From Halobacteriales archaeon SW_5_68_122 (GTDB lineage: Archaea; Halobacteriota; Halobacteria; Halobacteriales; Haloarculaceae): 23,450 nucleotides of DNA. Below, one piece after another: positions 1 to 7,603 of this stretch. A program made the translations under genes and the position numbers. Position 1 is the stretch's first letter, and the number at the start of each line of letters is the position of its first letter. The stretch covers positions 1-23,450 of the forward strand of contig PXSL01000132.1 in assembly GCA_003022815.1 (NCBI GenBank). Reading direction: 5' to 3'. The notes below the pieces were generated by a model. That model saw nothing but the letters and a program-made list of their open reading frames with translations. It ran no database searches and was not told the DNA's origin.

Positions 1-750
1 GTGTACGACGCGCTGTTCGACTCGCCGGCCGCCGGGCAGGCCGCACAGTACATGACCGAGGACCGACGGAGCACGCGCGTCGTCTACACGGTGGAGGCCG
101 ACGCCACACAGCAGGAGGTGACGGCGGACGCCCGGACGCTCGCGGACCGCCAGCGGTTCGCGGCGACGGCCACCGGCAGCACCGTCGTGTTCGCGGCCAT
201 CTCGTCAGTCATCCTCGAGTCCGCCCTCGTCAGCCTCGTCGTCGCGCTCGGCGGGGCGGCCGTTTTCCTCGTGGCCATCTACTGGCTGCTATTGGGCCGG
301 CCGTCGCTCGGCGTCGCCAACGTCGTGCCGATACTGGTCGCCGTCTCGCTGGTCGCCGGGTCGATGCGGCTGTTCGGCCTCTCGTTCAACGCCTTCACCG
401 CGACCATCCTCGCCATTACCATCGGCCTCGGCATCGACTACTCGGTCCACATCACCCACCGGTTCGCCGACGAGTTCCTCGAGCGCGAGCGGGACCGCTA
501 CGAGGCGCTGGACCGGACGGTCGTCGGCACTGGCGGCGCCCTGACGGGCAGCATGCTCACCACCGTCTTCGGCATCGGCGTGCTGGTGCTGTCGCTATTC
601 CCCGCCATCGGCCAGTTCGGCCTGCTGACGGCGCTCAGCGTCTTCTACTCGTACCTGGCGTCGCTGTACGTCCTCCCGTCGGTGCTGGTGCTATGGGCGC
701 GAGTCACGGAGCCGGAAAACGGCGAAACGGCTATCGGCCGGGGGACGTAA
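1..750 (+). CDS. MMPL/RND-family membrane transporter, C-terminal part (cut by window edge)
   Basis: The open frame enters from the left edge, so only the C-terminal 249 residues are visible and the GTG at base 1 is probably not the true start. What is seen is the end of a periplasm-like domain (about residues 1-60) followed by five or six strongly hydrophobic helices. The loop GLGIDYSVHITHRFADEF at about residues 141-158 is the typical segment of RND/MMPL proteins, with the acidic residue in a membrane helix. The family uses the ion gradient to move lipids or hydrophobic compounds, and haloarchaeal members are usually annotated only as MMPL or SSD-domain proteins. The substrate cannot be read from the sequence. 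The next gene starts 9 nt downstream on the same strand, which suggests co-transcription. Confidence 0.85.
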   Translation: MYDALFDSPAAGQAAQYMTEDRRSTRVVYTVEADATQQEVTADARTLADRQRFAATATGSTVVFAAISSVILESALVSLVVALGGAAVFLVAIYWLLLGRPSLGVANVVPILVAVSLVAGSMRLFGLSFNAFTATILAITIGLGIDYSVHITHRFADEFLERERDRYEALDRTVVGTGGALTGSMLTTVFGIGVLVLSLFPAIGQFGLLTALSVFYSYLASLYVLPSVLVLWARVTEPENGETAIGRGT

Positions 751-759
751 CTGATTCTC

Positions 760-1320
760 GTGGTCGACATCGACGAATGGCTCGCCGAGGCGGTCGGCAG
801 CTACATCGTGTACGCCCCGCCGCTGTCGGGGACGACCTCGTTCGTCGACGAGGTCGGGAGCAAGCGGGACGGCGAGACGCTGCTCGTCGGCGCGACCCGG
901 GGGCTCGACCGGACGCCCCGGTCGGCGTTGGAGTCGGTCTCCTCGTTCGTCGACTGCACGCCCACCGAGTCCGAACGCACCGCAAGCGTCGGCTCGCCGG
1001 GCGACCTCACCGGCGTCTCGATGCCGGTCTCGGAGTTCCTCAGGGCCGCCGACGAGCCGGTGCTTGCGGTCGACTCGGTCTCGACGCTTCTGTACTACGC
1101 CGAGGAGGCCACCGTGTTCAGGTTCCTGAGCGTCCTCACCGCCCACATCGGCCGGAGTGACGGCCTCGGACTGTTCGTGATGACCCCGAGCGCCCACGAC
1201 GAGCAGACGGTCCACACCTTTGAACAGGCCTTCGACGGCCGCATCGACCTCGAGTCCGACCGGGTCCGGGTCCAGGCGCCCGACGACTCCGAGGCCCCCG
1301 AGGGCTGGTGCTCCCGTTAG
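760..1320 (+). CDS. RecA/RAD55-like haloarchaeal protein (probably DUF7504 type)
   Basis: This 186-aa acidic protein starts at a GTG 9 nt after the MMPL stop. It has the outline of a small RecA/KaiC-like ATPase domain. APPLSGTTSF at residues 19-28 sits where a P-loop would be but lacks the GKT/GKS lysine. VLAVDSVSTL at about residues 101-110 resembles a Walker B strand, and a later LGLFVMTP strand also fits the fold. From memory this matches haloarchaeal DUF7504 proteins, which often lie beside membrane or regulatory genes; their function is unknown. The degenerate P-loop suggests a binding or regulatory role rather than a motor, which is inference. Its stop codon overlaps the stop of the convergent hydrolase gene by 4 nt (TTAG). 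Confidence 0.75.
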   Translation: MVDIDEWLAEAVGSYIVYAPPLSGTTSFVDEVGSKRDGETLLVGATRGLDRTPRSALESVSSFVDCTPTESERTASVGSPGDLTGVSMPVSEFLRAADEPVLAVDSVSTLLYYAEEATVFRFLSVLTAHIGRSDGLGLFVMTPSAHDEQTVHTFEQAFDGRIDLESDRVRVQAPDDSEAPEGWCSR

Positions 1321-2108
1321 AGGCCCTCGCGGATGCGCTCGAACTGCTCGGCGTCGTGGCCGTAGACTACCCGGGCGTCGTAGCGGCGCTCTAGATCCCG
1401 CAGGAACTCGATGCTCTCGGCGGCGGCCCGCGAGTCGTACAGGAGGCTGGCGCCCATCGAGCGGCCGTCCTCGTAGTTGGCCTTGAGGAACGCCGCGTCG
1501 CCCGCGACGAGCACGTTCTCCTCGTCCTCCCGTTCGATGAGCGCGCCCAGCAGTCCCGGCGTGTGGCCGGGGACGTGCAGTAACTCGACACCGTCGAGCA
1601 GGTGGTGGCGCTGCTGGCCAACGACCCGCCAGTTCAGCTCGCGGTCGAAGTCGCCCGGCAGGTATGCGGTGCCGCCCTCGTCGGTGTTGGCCGAGAGATA
1701 GGCGTGTTCCAGCTCCCGCCGGTGGACGTACACCGGCACGTCGGTTCCCTCGAAGTGGTAGAGCCCGCCGGCGTGGTCCAGATGCAGGTGCGACTGGACG
1801 ACCACGTCGATGTCCTCCACCCCGTAGCCGACCTCTCCCAGCGCGGTCTCGAGGTCCCGTTCGTCGGCGTCCGGGTGGGCGAACGCCTCGTAGGCCGGCG
1901 CGGGCCAGTGGCCGTCGGCCGCCTCCGGGTGCGACCCCGTGTCCCACAGGACTGTCGCCTCGGGGTGGTCGATGAGCAGGTTCCAGACGGCGAACTCGGC
2001 GTACTCCAGGTCCGGATCGCGGTCGCTGTGGGTGGCAACGGCTGTTCCGTCTAGGGCGAAGTTCAGGTCCGAGTGAATGCGGCCTCTGTCGAGGACGTGG
2101 AGGTCCAT
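1317..2108 (-). CDS. MBL-fold metallohydrolase, N-acyl-homoserine-lactonase-like
   Basis: This 263-aa protein carries the metallo-beta-lactamase signature SHLHLDHAGG, with metal ligands H107, H109, D111 and H112. Further ligands are visible in VPGHTPG, VAGDAAF and the late YGHD. The N-terminal half resembles AttM/AiiA-type lactonases (WDTGSHP loop, a PEATVLWD strand), so hydrolysis of a lactone or similar ester is the best guess; the true substrate is unknown. An in-frame ATG lies 9 nt upstream at 2117. I prefer 2108 because a TATA-like TTTCATTA is centred about 26 nt before it, the leaderless spacing used elsewhere in the window. The gene converges on the upstream gene with overlapping stop codons. 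It looks intact. Confidence 0.88.
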   Translation of the reverse strand: MDLHVLDRGRIHSDLNFALDGTAVATHSDRDPDLEYAEFAVWNLLIDHPEATVLWDTGSHPEAADGHWPAPAYEAFAHPDADERDLETALGEVGYGVEDIDVVVQSHLHLDHAGGLYHFEGTDVPVYVHRRELEHAYLSANTDEGGTAYLPGDFDRELNWRVVGQQRHHLLDGVELLHVPGHTPGLLGALIEREDEENVLVAGDAAFLKANYEDGRSMGASLLYDSRAAAESIEFLRDLERRYDARVVYGHDAEQFERIREGL

Positions 2109-2129
2109 ACCCTCCATTCGGCCGACGGC

Positions 2130-2137
2130 TAATGAAA
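2130..2137 (-). promoter_or_regulatory. TATA-like box of the MBL hydrolase gene
   Basis: Read on the minus strand the box is TTTCATTA, about 26 nt before the ATG at 2108. That fits a leaderless transcript and favours 2108 over the upstream ATG at 2117. Confidence 0.5.
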
Positions 2138-2183
2138 CCCTTTCAGTCGGAAGCTGGAGAGAAGTCCGCGGGAGCCGATTAAA

Positions 2184-2191
2184 TTTTTATA
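2184..2191 (+). promoter_or_regulatory. TATA box of the lipoprotein gene
   Basis: TTTTTATA in an otherwise GC-rich region, centred about 30 nt before the ATG at 2218. It places the transcript start near 2214, which excludes the in-frame GTG at 2200 as the start codon. Confidence 0.6.
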
Positions 2192-2217
2192 CTCGATGAG
2201 TGGGAGACAGTAATCAG

Positions 2218-3336
2218 ATGATGCGTCGACGACGCTACCTTCGGGCGACAGCCCTGGCGCTGGCCGGCGGGCTCGCGGGATGTAGCGAGTTCGGGGCCAG
2301 CGGCGACGACCCGGCCTCGACTGAGACGGCCGAGCCGACAGCCACGCCGACCGAGACGGCCGAGCCGACACCGCGGGACGAACCCCGCAATGTTGAGGCC
2401 CCGCTTTACATGGACCTGCTTCCGCGGCCTCACCTGAAGGGGACCGGCGGCACATACTCCGACAACGCGGTGTTCACCAAAATCGACTGGAAGTGGTACC
2501 TCCAGAACCGTGAGACGGTGCCGAAGTTCGGGCCGACCAGTAACGAGAGCTGGTCGTTTCGGCCGTCGCAGGGGAACTTCCAGCGTGCGCCGAGCGCCGA
2601 TGTCCTGAAAACGCCCGTTTACGGGGCGCTTGTTACGGTCAACCTCGTGGAAACCATGTTCTCAGGATACCCGGATCTCGGGCCGGAGCTGGAACGGCAG
2701 TGTGGGTTGCAGGCCGAGGCGGGCGAGCGGGAGGACGCCCGCGTCGTCGACGAGGTCCTCAACTACTACACACCGAACGTGACGCACTTCATCGGCGCCG
2801 ATACCGACGCGGTCCGAGACGTCCTTGAGGGGAACAAGGTGCAAGAGTATGATGCAGGTGATGTTCAGGCCTATCAGGGTACTGACAATGCGTCAGGGCG
2901 GGCGATTTTCGTGAGCGATGAGCAGGCCCGGGGCGTCGTCGCTGTAGAGACGGCTGATGAACAGGATGAAGCGACCGGGCCGACGGTGAACCGCACCCTG
3001 GACCTGAACGACAGCGTGGTCGAGGAGGAGTCGGTGCAGTGGTGTCTTGACGAGTTGGTGGATGCACCGGTCGTGACCGGAGAGGTGAACGGCGGGCGAC
3101 CTGAGTTTGCTGACTATCCCCATGGGAACCGGGATCTCGAGCCTATCGAACCATTCGACGTGCTGCTGTTCGGAATGGATGTCTCGGAGTACGCGGGGAC
3201 GGTGCAGGCGATTGTGTCGGATGTCGACGGCGGGGCGCCGGAGGCGGAGGCGCTGGGCGAGGCGTTTGCCGAGTCCACGGGCGAGTACGGCACGCGGTAT
3301 CACCCGAACGTGTCGACGATCAGCGCCTCCTGGTGA
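2218..3336 (+). CDS. Secreted lipoprotein of unknown function
   Basis: This 372-aa protein begins with an arginine-rich signal (MMRRRRYLRATALALAGG) ending in the lipobox LAGC, with C22 as the likely lipidated cysteine. It is therefore probably exported by Tat and anchored outside the membrane. A low-complexity Thr/Glu/Pro linker follows, containing two copies of the peptide TETAEPT, as is usual for haloarchaeal lipoproteins. The remaining 320 residues (starting near APLYMDLLPRPH) are acidic and globular, with no motif I recognise. ATG 2218 (or 2221) is preferred because of the TATA box at 2184. The codon use around 2840-3110 is somewhat richer in A/T than the neighbours, and the next genes are a toxin-antitoxin pair, so recent acquisition is possible but unproven. 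Confidence 0.8.
   Translation: MMRRRRYLRATALALAGGLAGCSEFGASGDDPASTETAEPTATPTETAEPTPRDEPRNVEAPLYMDLLPRPHLKGTGGTYSDNAVFTKIDWKWYLQNRETVPKFGPTSNESWSFRPSQGNFQRAPSADVLKTPVYGALVTVNLVETMFSGYPDLGPELERQCGLQAEAGEREDARVVDEVLNYYTPNVTHFIGADTDAVRDVLEGNKVQEYDAGDVQAYQGTDNASGRAIFVSDEQARGVVAVETADEQDEATGPTVNRTLDLNDSVVEEESVQWCLDELVDAPVVTGEVNGGRPEFADYPHGNRDLEPIEPFDVLLFGMDVSEYAGTVQAIVSDVDGGAPEAEALGEAFAESTGEYGTRYHPNVSTISASW
2323..2370 (+). repeat. Tandem 18-nt direct repeat in the lipoprotein linker
   Basis: The 18-mer GAGACGGCCGAGCCGACA occurs at 2323-2340 and again at 2353-2370, with a 30-nt period. It encodes the duplicated Thr/Glu/Ala/Pro peptide of the linker after the lipobox. Such repeats are prone to copy-number change. 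Confidence 0.85.
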
Positions 3337-3368
3337 GGGGCGGCCCGATTTGTCTTGAGGCAACAGGA

Positions 3369-3374
3369 TTATAT
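3369..3374 (+). promoter_or_regulatory. TATA box of the toxin-antitoxin operon
   Basis: TTATAT centred about 26 nt before the ATG at 3398, consistent with a leaderless transcript that starts at the antitoxin gene. It also argues against the TTG at 3392 as start. Confidence 0.6.
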
Positions 3375-3397
3375 CCCTTCCGCACGTCTATTTGCAC

Positions 3398-3775
3398 ATG
3401 GCAAGAGAACGAGCCGAGACGGGGGAGTTCGTCGAGACGGTCACACTCGACCGGGTTGTGAGCGCGATCCGCGCGGTCGACGGGCCGGTCGTGACGACCC
3501 GCGACGTTGCCGACCGTCTCGACTGTACGACCGAAGCCGCGCGTCAGAAGCTCGTTCAGCTTACCGAACAGGGACGGGTCGACCGCCGGAAGGTCGGGGG
3601 CCGAGCGGTCGTATGGTGGCTCACCGAATCCGAAGACGACCCCGACGAGTTCGACCCGGACGACCCGCTTTTTACCGATACAGTGACGTTCTCCGGGGAG
3701 GGGACGACCGATGTTTCCCGGAACGATGACGAGTATCTCGCCGAAGCGATTGCCGGCGAACGCGACGACGGATGA
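3398..3775 (+). CDS. Winged-helix antitoxin partner of the PIN toxin
   Basis: This 125-aa protein has a winged helix-turn-helix at about residues 15-77. The helix pair TTRDVADRLDCTTEAARQKL is followed by a wing (GRVDRRKVGGRAVVWWL). An acidic disordered tail of about 45 residues follows, which would suit binding and neutralising the toxin. The reading frame overlaps the downstream PIN gene by 4 nt (ATGA, 3772-3775), the usual translational coupling of VapBC pairs. In haloarchaea VapC partners are often such HTH proteins rather than AbrB or RHH types. The protein probably represses its own promoter, since the TATA box lies directly upstream of the start. ATG 3398 is chosen from the TATA spacing. 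An alternative is a general HTH regulator, but the coupling makes the antitoxin role likely. Confidence 0.8.
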   Translation: MARERAETGEFVETVTLDRVVSAIRAVDGPVVTTRDVADRLDCTTEAARQKLVQLTEQGRVDRRKVGGRAVVWWLTESEDDPDEFDPDDPLFTDTVTFSGEGTTDVSRNDDEYLAEAIAGERDDG

Positions 3776-4233
3776 GCGAGGGCACACACACAGTCCCTGG
3801 CGCGACTCCCGTGTTCGTTGATACCAGCGCGTGGTATGCTATCTTCGACGAGGACGACGGTGAACACGCCCGTGCGACGTCCGTTCTCAATGCGATCCAC
3901 GCTGGCGACCTCCCGTACCGACCGATCTATACAGCTGGGCACGTCCTCGCGGAGCTTGCGACGCTTCTTCTTCGGCGTGGGCATGATATCACCTCCCGCG
4001 CCCTGGGTCAGATTCGGGACTCCCCGAACATCACTGTGATCCATCCCGATCAGGAAACCTTCGACGCCGCAATGACGGAGTTCGACCGCTACGACGACCA
4101 CGATATTTCTCTCGTCGATCACCTCACCGGCGTTCTCGCCGCCGAGCGCGATGTCGAATATGTGTTCGCGTTCGACGGGGACTTTCGGACCCTCGGGTTC
4201 ACCGTCGTTCCGTACGACACCGGAGAACCGTAG
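3772..4233 (+). CDS. vapC: PIN-domain ribonuclease toxin (VapC type)
   Basis: This 153-aa protein shows the full acidic set of a PIN nuclease. D17 lies in VFVDTSAWY, E61 in HVLAELATLL, D116 in DISLVDHL, and D135 in VFAFDGDF. The family cleaves RNA, often tRNA or rRNA, with Mg2+ or Mn2+, and slows growth until neutralised by its antitoxin. All catalytic positions are present, so the toxin should be active. Translation is coupled to the antitoxin gene through the ATGA overlap. The pair sits between two lipoprotein genes, the second reduced to a stub, in a patch that looks accessory. A TA pair is commonly mobile, though I see no repeats or recombinase around it. Confidence 0.9.
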   Translation: MSEGTHTVPGATPVFVDTSAWYAIFDEDDGEHARATSVLNAIHAGDLPYRPIYTAGHVLAELATLLLRRGHDITSRALGQIRDSPNITVIHPDQETFDAAMTEFDRYDDHDISLVDHLTGVLAAERDVEYVFAFDGDFRTLGFTVVPYDTGEP

Positions 4234-4294
4234 GGGCGACAAGTCTCGCTCTTATCTAGAGCTGCCAAGACGGGTTAGCATCTTGAGTTTGTTG

Positions 4295-4300
4295 CTTATA
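4295..4300 (+). promoter_or_regulatory. TATA-like box before the lipoprotein stub
   Basis: CTTATA about 29 nt before the ATG at 4327, followed by a GGAGG at 4303-4307. The upstream signals of the stub therefore appear intact although the gene body is missing. Confidence 0.45.
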
Positions 4301-4326
4301 CCGGAGGAGTCGGCAAAGAAAGGGTA

Positions 4327-4422
4327 ATGCATCGACGCACGCTGTTGGGAACGGTTGTAACCGGTGGGGCGGCCTCGCTTGCCGGGTGCGGCGTGTTCGG
4401 AGTGGCGGCGGTACGGAACCCG
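4327..4422 (+). pseudogene. 5' stub of a truncated lipoprotein gene
   Basis: The frame opens with MHRRTLLGTVVTGGAASLAG followed by C21, a twin-arginine-type signal with a lipobox, so it was the start of an exported lipoprotein. After about 30 residues the sequence runs head-on into the 3' end of the convergent LEA14-like gene (stop at 4423). The frame stays open to 5280 only as an antisense shadow of that gene, whose coding sense is on the other strand. I therefore read only the first 25-32 codons as real. The mature protein has been lost, probably by a deletion with its right end close to 4400-4422. It is not a copy of the lipoprotein at 2218, because the signal peptides differ. Confidence 0.55.
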
Positions 4423-6166
4423 TCAATCGGCGAGCACGTCGCTCTCGACGGTCTGGTTGCCCGAGAGGAATCCCAACTCGGTCCGCTCGGCGTCGCCGCC
4501 GGTCTCGATGGTCGCGGTCGCACTCCGCTGGATGACCGACCGCTCGCCGCGGCGGACGTGGGTGGGCCACCACGCCGCCATCCGCGAGTTGTCCAGCGTC
4601 AGCGTGAACTCGATGGTCCGGCGCTCGCCCGGGTCCAGCGTGTGGCTCTCCGGCGCTCGGTCGTCGGCGAGCGTCACGTCGTTGATGTCGATCCGGTAGT
4701 CGACCTCGCGGATCGTCACCGACTCGAGGGGGTTCTTGTTCTCGAGGTCGGCCCTGACCACGATTGTCCCCTTCTCGGACGTCGGGTCGACGTATTCGGC
4801 GCTCGTCGAGCGGACCGTCAGGACCGTCCGGCCGCCGCTCGTGACGGGCCTCGCGGAGTCGTCGTTGAGGTCGCCCAGGGTGTCCGTTTCGAGCGTCGAG
4901 TTGCGGTCCTCAAGGTCGACCGGCAGCCGCGTCACCGCCACGTCGGCCTCGGCGTCCAGTTCGGTCCGGACCGCAGAGCGCTCGCCGTTCCGCAGGTGGG
5001 CGGCCCACCACTCCGGGACCACCGAGTGGGGCTTCCGCGTCACGAACTCGACCTGGCCGGCCCCCACGGGGATGTCCCGGACACGGTCGGTGTCGTTGAC
5101 GGCGGTGACCCCGGCGATGGTGGTCCGCCGGTCGACCACGAGCGACAGCAGGTCGGCGTACCGATCCTCGTTGGGGTTCCGCAGGTCGACGGTCGTGACG
5201 ACGTCCGTCTCCTCGTCGCGGACCTCGCCCCACTCGCTCCCGGAGCCCTCGACGGTCACCTGCTCGAAGGTCTCGTTTGAGCCACCGCCCTCGGTCGGCC
5301 GGACCGACGTCCGACCCGTGTCGAGGAAGTCCGTCTCGAAGGCGGCCCGCCGCTCGTAGATGGTGAGCGGAAGGCGCTTCCGCTCGCCGTCCACCTCGGC
5401 GACGGCGTACACCTCGACCCGGAGGTCCGTCGACTCGTCGTTGCGGAGGTGGGTCACCGGTGATGCCGTCGTCCGTCTCGCCGGCCCCGACGACGACCCC
5501 GTTCATCCGTATCTCGTACTCGGTGCCGGCTATCTCGACGGGTCGGTCGTGGACGTTCTCCATCGCGCTGGAGACGACAAGCGGCGTCCGCTCATCGTCG
5601 GCCTCCCCCCACCGGCCCGTCTGGTTCTCGACGACCAGCAGGTCGGTCTCACCGACCGCGATTCGCGAGGCGTTCTCCGTCGCCAGCGGGCCCAACAAGT
5701 CCGTCTCTATCTCCCGTCGCTCGACCGACAGCGTCGGCCCGATCGGCAGGCCCGCGAGGCCGACGTCGGCCTCCGTCGACATCACCGAGCGCTCGTCATT
5801 GTTGATGTGGGTGATCCACCACGCCGGAATCCTTCTGTTGTCGAAGGTGGCGGTCGTCTCGATGGCGTCCCGTCCGGGGCCGATGCCGACGTTCCGCTCG
5901 GTGCCGCGGGCGACCGCGACGTCGTTGAGGAAGACGGTGTAGTCCAGGCCGACGCCGCCCGGGACCGCCACGCCGTTCGGGTTCCAGAGGACGATCCGCG
6001 TGTCGATTGTCGACTCGTTCTGCTCGACGGTTGCGAACTCGCTTTCGGTGCCCTCGACGCGGGGTCCCTCGAAGGTGACCGCGACGACGACCGACGCCAC
6101 CAGCAGGGCTCCGACGACGACCGCGAGGGCAATCGCGGCGTTCCGCCGGGTCGGTTCCAGTTCCAC
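4423..6166 (-). pseudogene. LEA14/WHy-like repeat protein, broken by an internal deletion with frameshift
   Basis: An N-terminal membrane anchor (AAIALAVVVGALLVASVVVAV) precedes repeated beta-rich units resembling LEA14/WHy desiccation-type domains. Each unit carries a signature seen as PAWWITHINNDERS, PEWWAAHLRNGERS and AAWWPTHVRRGERS. The second unit reads GVVVGAGETDDGI and then jumps near 5455-5465 into another frame at VTHLRNDEST. About 22 residues, including its WW pair, are missing relative to the sister units. Before the break there are about 235 codons, after it about 344, so the intact protein would be near 600 aa. The start is the GTG at 6166, because a strong TATA box lies about 26 nt upstream; the longer frame to 6229 is rejected. 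It probably acted at the outer membrane face, with unknown function. The break could be an assembly error. Confidence 0.72.
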
Positions 6167-6186
6167 GCTTCCCCGAACTCGACAAC

Positions 6187-6196
6187 TAAATATATC
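6187..6196 (-). promoter_or_regulatory. TATA box of the LEA14-like gene
   Basis: Read on the minus strand the box is GATATATTTA, centred 25-26 nt before the GTG at 6166. It is one of the clearest boxes in the window and defines the start of the gene. Confidence 0.7.
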
Positions 6197-6240
6197 CTCA
6201 CGGACCGTATCGGAACTCGTTAGCGGCAACCGGGAGTGCG

Positions 6241-6244
6241 TTTA
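6241..6244 (+). promoter_or_regulatory. Weak TATA-like element before the redoxin gene
   Basis: A short TTTA in GC-rich sequence, about 28 nt before ATG 6270. It supports 6270 over the upstream in-frame GTG at 6246, but the element is weak. Confidence 0.35.
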
Positions 6245-6269
6245 GGTGGCTGGCGGCCCGACGGCCGAC

Positions 6270-6746
6270 ATGGTCGCGCTGGAATCCGAGACGGACGCGC
6301 TCGAACCCGGCGACAGGGCTCCCGAGTTCGGGTTGCGGGGCACCGACGGCGGGGAGTACTCGCTTTCGGACTTCGACAACTACGACGCGCTACTCGTGGT
6401 GTTCACCTGCAACCACTGTCCGTACGCGCAGGCGAAGTTCGACGCGATGAACGACATCGCCGACGCCTACGACGACGTGACGGCGTACCTCCGCGATGAG
6501 TCACAGATGGTCGCCGAGGCCTACGGCGCCGTCTGTACACCCGACCCGTTCCTGTTCCGCAACGATGATGACACGTTCCGACTGGCGTACCACGGCCGGT
6601 TCGACGACGCGTTGAACCCCGACGAGGAGCCCTCCGGCGCCCCCGGCTTCGAGATGCGGGACGTAATCGAGGACGTGCTGGCCGGCGAGGAGCCGACCGA
6701 CGAGTTCCGGCCCTCCCGTGGCTGCTCCATCAAGTGGCGGGAGTAG
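6270..6746 (+). CDS. Thioredoxin-fold redoxin (AhpC/TSA-like) with apparent in-frame internal deletion
   Basis: This 158-aa protein starts like an AhpC/TSA redoxin (PGDRAPEFGLRGTDG) and has a CxxC active site, C47 and C50, in VVFTCNHCPYA. It ends with the conserved YGAVCTPDPFLF and YHGRFDDALNP segments. Members I recall run near 190 aa and continue after the AYDDV stretch with a VVGINPND-like strand and a helix. Here V70 (codon 6477-6479) is followed at once by TAYLRDESQ. About 30 residues therefore seem to be missing in frame. Losing a core strand and helix of the thioredoxin fold would probably make the protein inactive, even though the frame is open. The role would be thiol-disulfide exchange in the cytoplasm. 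It lies divergent from the LEA14-like gene and convergent with the coiled-coil gene. Confidence 0.75.
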   Translation: MVALESETDALEPGDRAPEFGLRGTDGGEYSLSDFDNYDALLVVFTCNHCPYAQAKFDAMNDIADAYDDVTAYLRDESQMVAEAYGAVCTPDPFLFRNDDDTFRLAYHGRFDDALNPDEEPSGAPGFEMRDVIEDVLAGEEPTDEFRPSRGCSIKWRE

Positions 6747-6878
6747 CGACCGGTCGGTCGGGGCGCACAGCCGTAGGCTCGGCGCCGAGGGTCGGGGCCG
6801 CTCCGGGTCCGCCGACAGGACGGGAAGCGTCGGCTATCCGGGCGAGAGCGGACCGGAGAGCCTCGGGCGCGCCAGGCG

Positions 6879-7603
6879 CTACACCCGGCCGGCGGCGGCC
6901 GCGAGGTTGGCCGCGAAGCCGACGATGACCAGACCTGACGCCGCGATGTAGTTGGCGGAGGTCTGGTCGAAAATCGGGCTGATCGTCGCGGTCTCGACGT
7001 AGGTGAGCAGGCCGTTGGCGACGCCGCCGGCGACCAGCAGGATGCCGAGGAAGAGTCGACGCTCTCCCGGACTGTCGTCGTGAGCTTCTCCTCGTCGATT
7101 TCACCGCCGCCCTCGACGTTGACGTTCTGCATCGAGGAGCGGACCGCGTCGCGGACGGTCTCGACCAGACGGGTCTCGGCCTCCTGAAGCTGGTCCCCGA
7201 CGTAGTTCTGGAGGGTCTGCTCCTTCCGGTTGAGTTCGGATTTTCGGTTCTCGATGTCCCGCTCCTGCTCCTCGATTGCGGCCTCCCGCTCGTCGAGTCG
7301 CTCCTCGCGGGTCTCGATGTCGTTCTCGAGTGCCTCGACCTCCTCGCGCAACTCGACGACCTCCTCGCGGCGCTCCAGCAGTTCGTCCTCCCGCCCCTCG
7401 AGTTCGGTGGCCTCCCGCTCGAGGCGCTGCTCGCGCTCGTCGAGCTCGGCCTCCTTGCGCTCGAGGCGCTGTTCCATCTCGTCGAGGCGGCGCTCCTGTT
7501 CGTCTTGGACGTCCCCGTCCGTCGAGTCCGACCCCGATTCGTCGTGGTCGTCGTCCGTCGGTCCCGAGCCCTCGGTAGGACCCCGGTCTGGATTCTCGCT
7601 CAT
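6879..7603 (-). pseudogene. Coiled-coil protein with two C-terminal membrane helices, frameshifted
   Basis: The frame starts at the ATG at 7603 with an acidic Ser/Asp/Gly-rich segment. Roughly 120 residues of Glu/Arg-rich heptads follow (for example RRLDEMEQRLERKEAELDER), which is a long coiled coil. Near EKLTTTVRESV (about 7063-7080) the sense moves to another frame. That frame reads RLFLGILLVAGGVANGLL and later YIAASGLVIVGFAANLAAA, two membrane helices, and stops at 6879. The hydrophobic tail continues the protein logically, so I join the two parts. A frameshift, with or without lost residues, separates them. It was probably a membrane-anchored coiled-coil protein of the kind common in haloarchaea; the function is unknown. 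An assembly error would explain the break equally well. Confidence 0.65.

Noticed and set aside
691..1947. Long minus-strand frame of 418 codons over the DUF7504-like and MBL genes
   Set aside because: Its product is Arg/Gly/Pro-rich without motifs, typical of an off-frame shadow in GC-rich DNA, while the two real genes have recognisable domains.
2200..2217. GTG at 2200 as start of the lipoprotein
   Set aside because: It lies only about 12 nt after the TATA box, upstream of the expected transcript start, and would put extra residues before the signal peptide.
4327..5280. Complete 317-codon plus-strand lipoprotein gene
   Set aside because: Only the first 25-32 codons look like a protein; the rest is antisense to the LEA14-like repeats, whose conserved AWW-TH units are on the minus strand.
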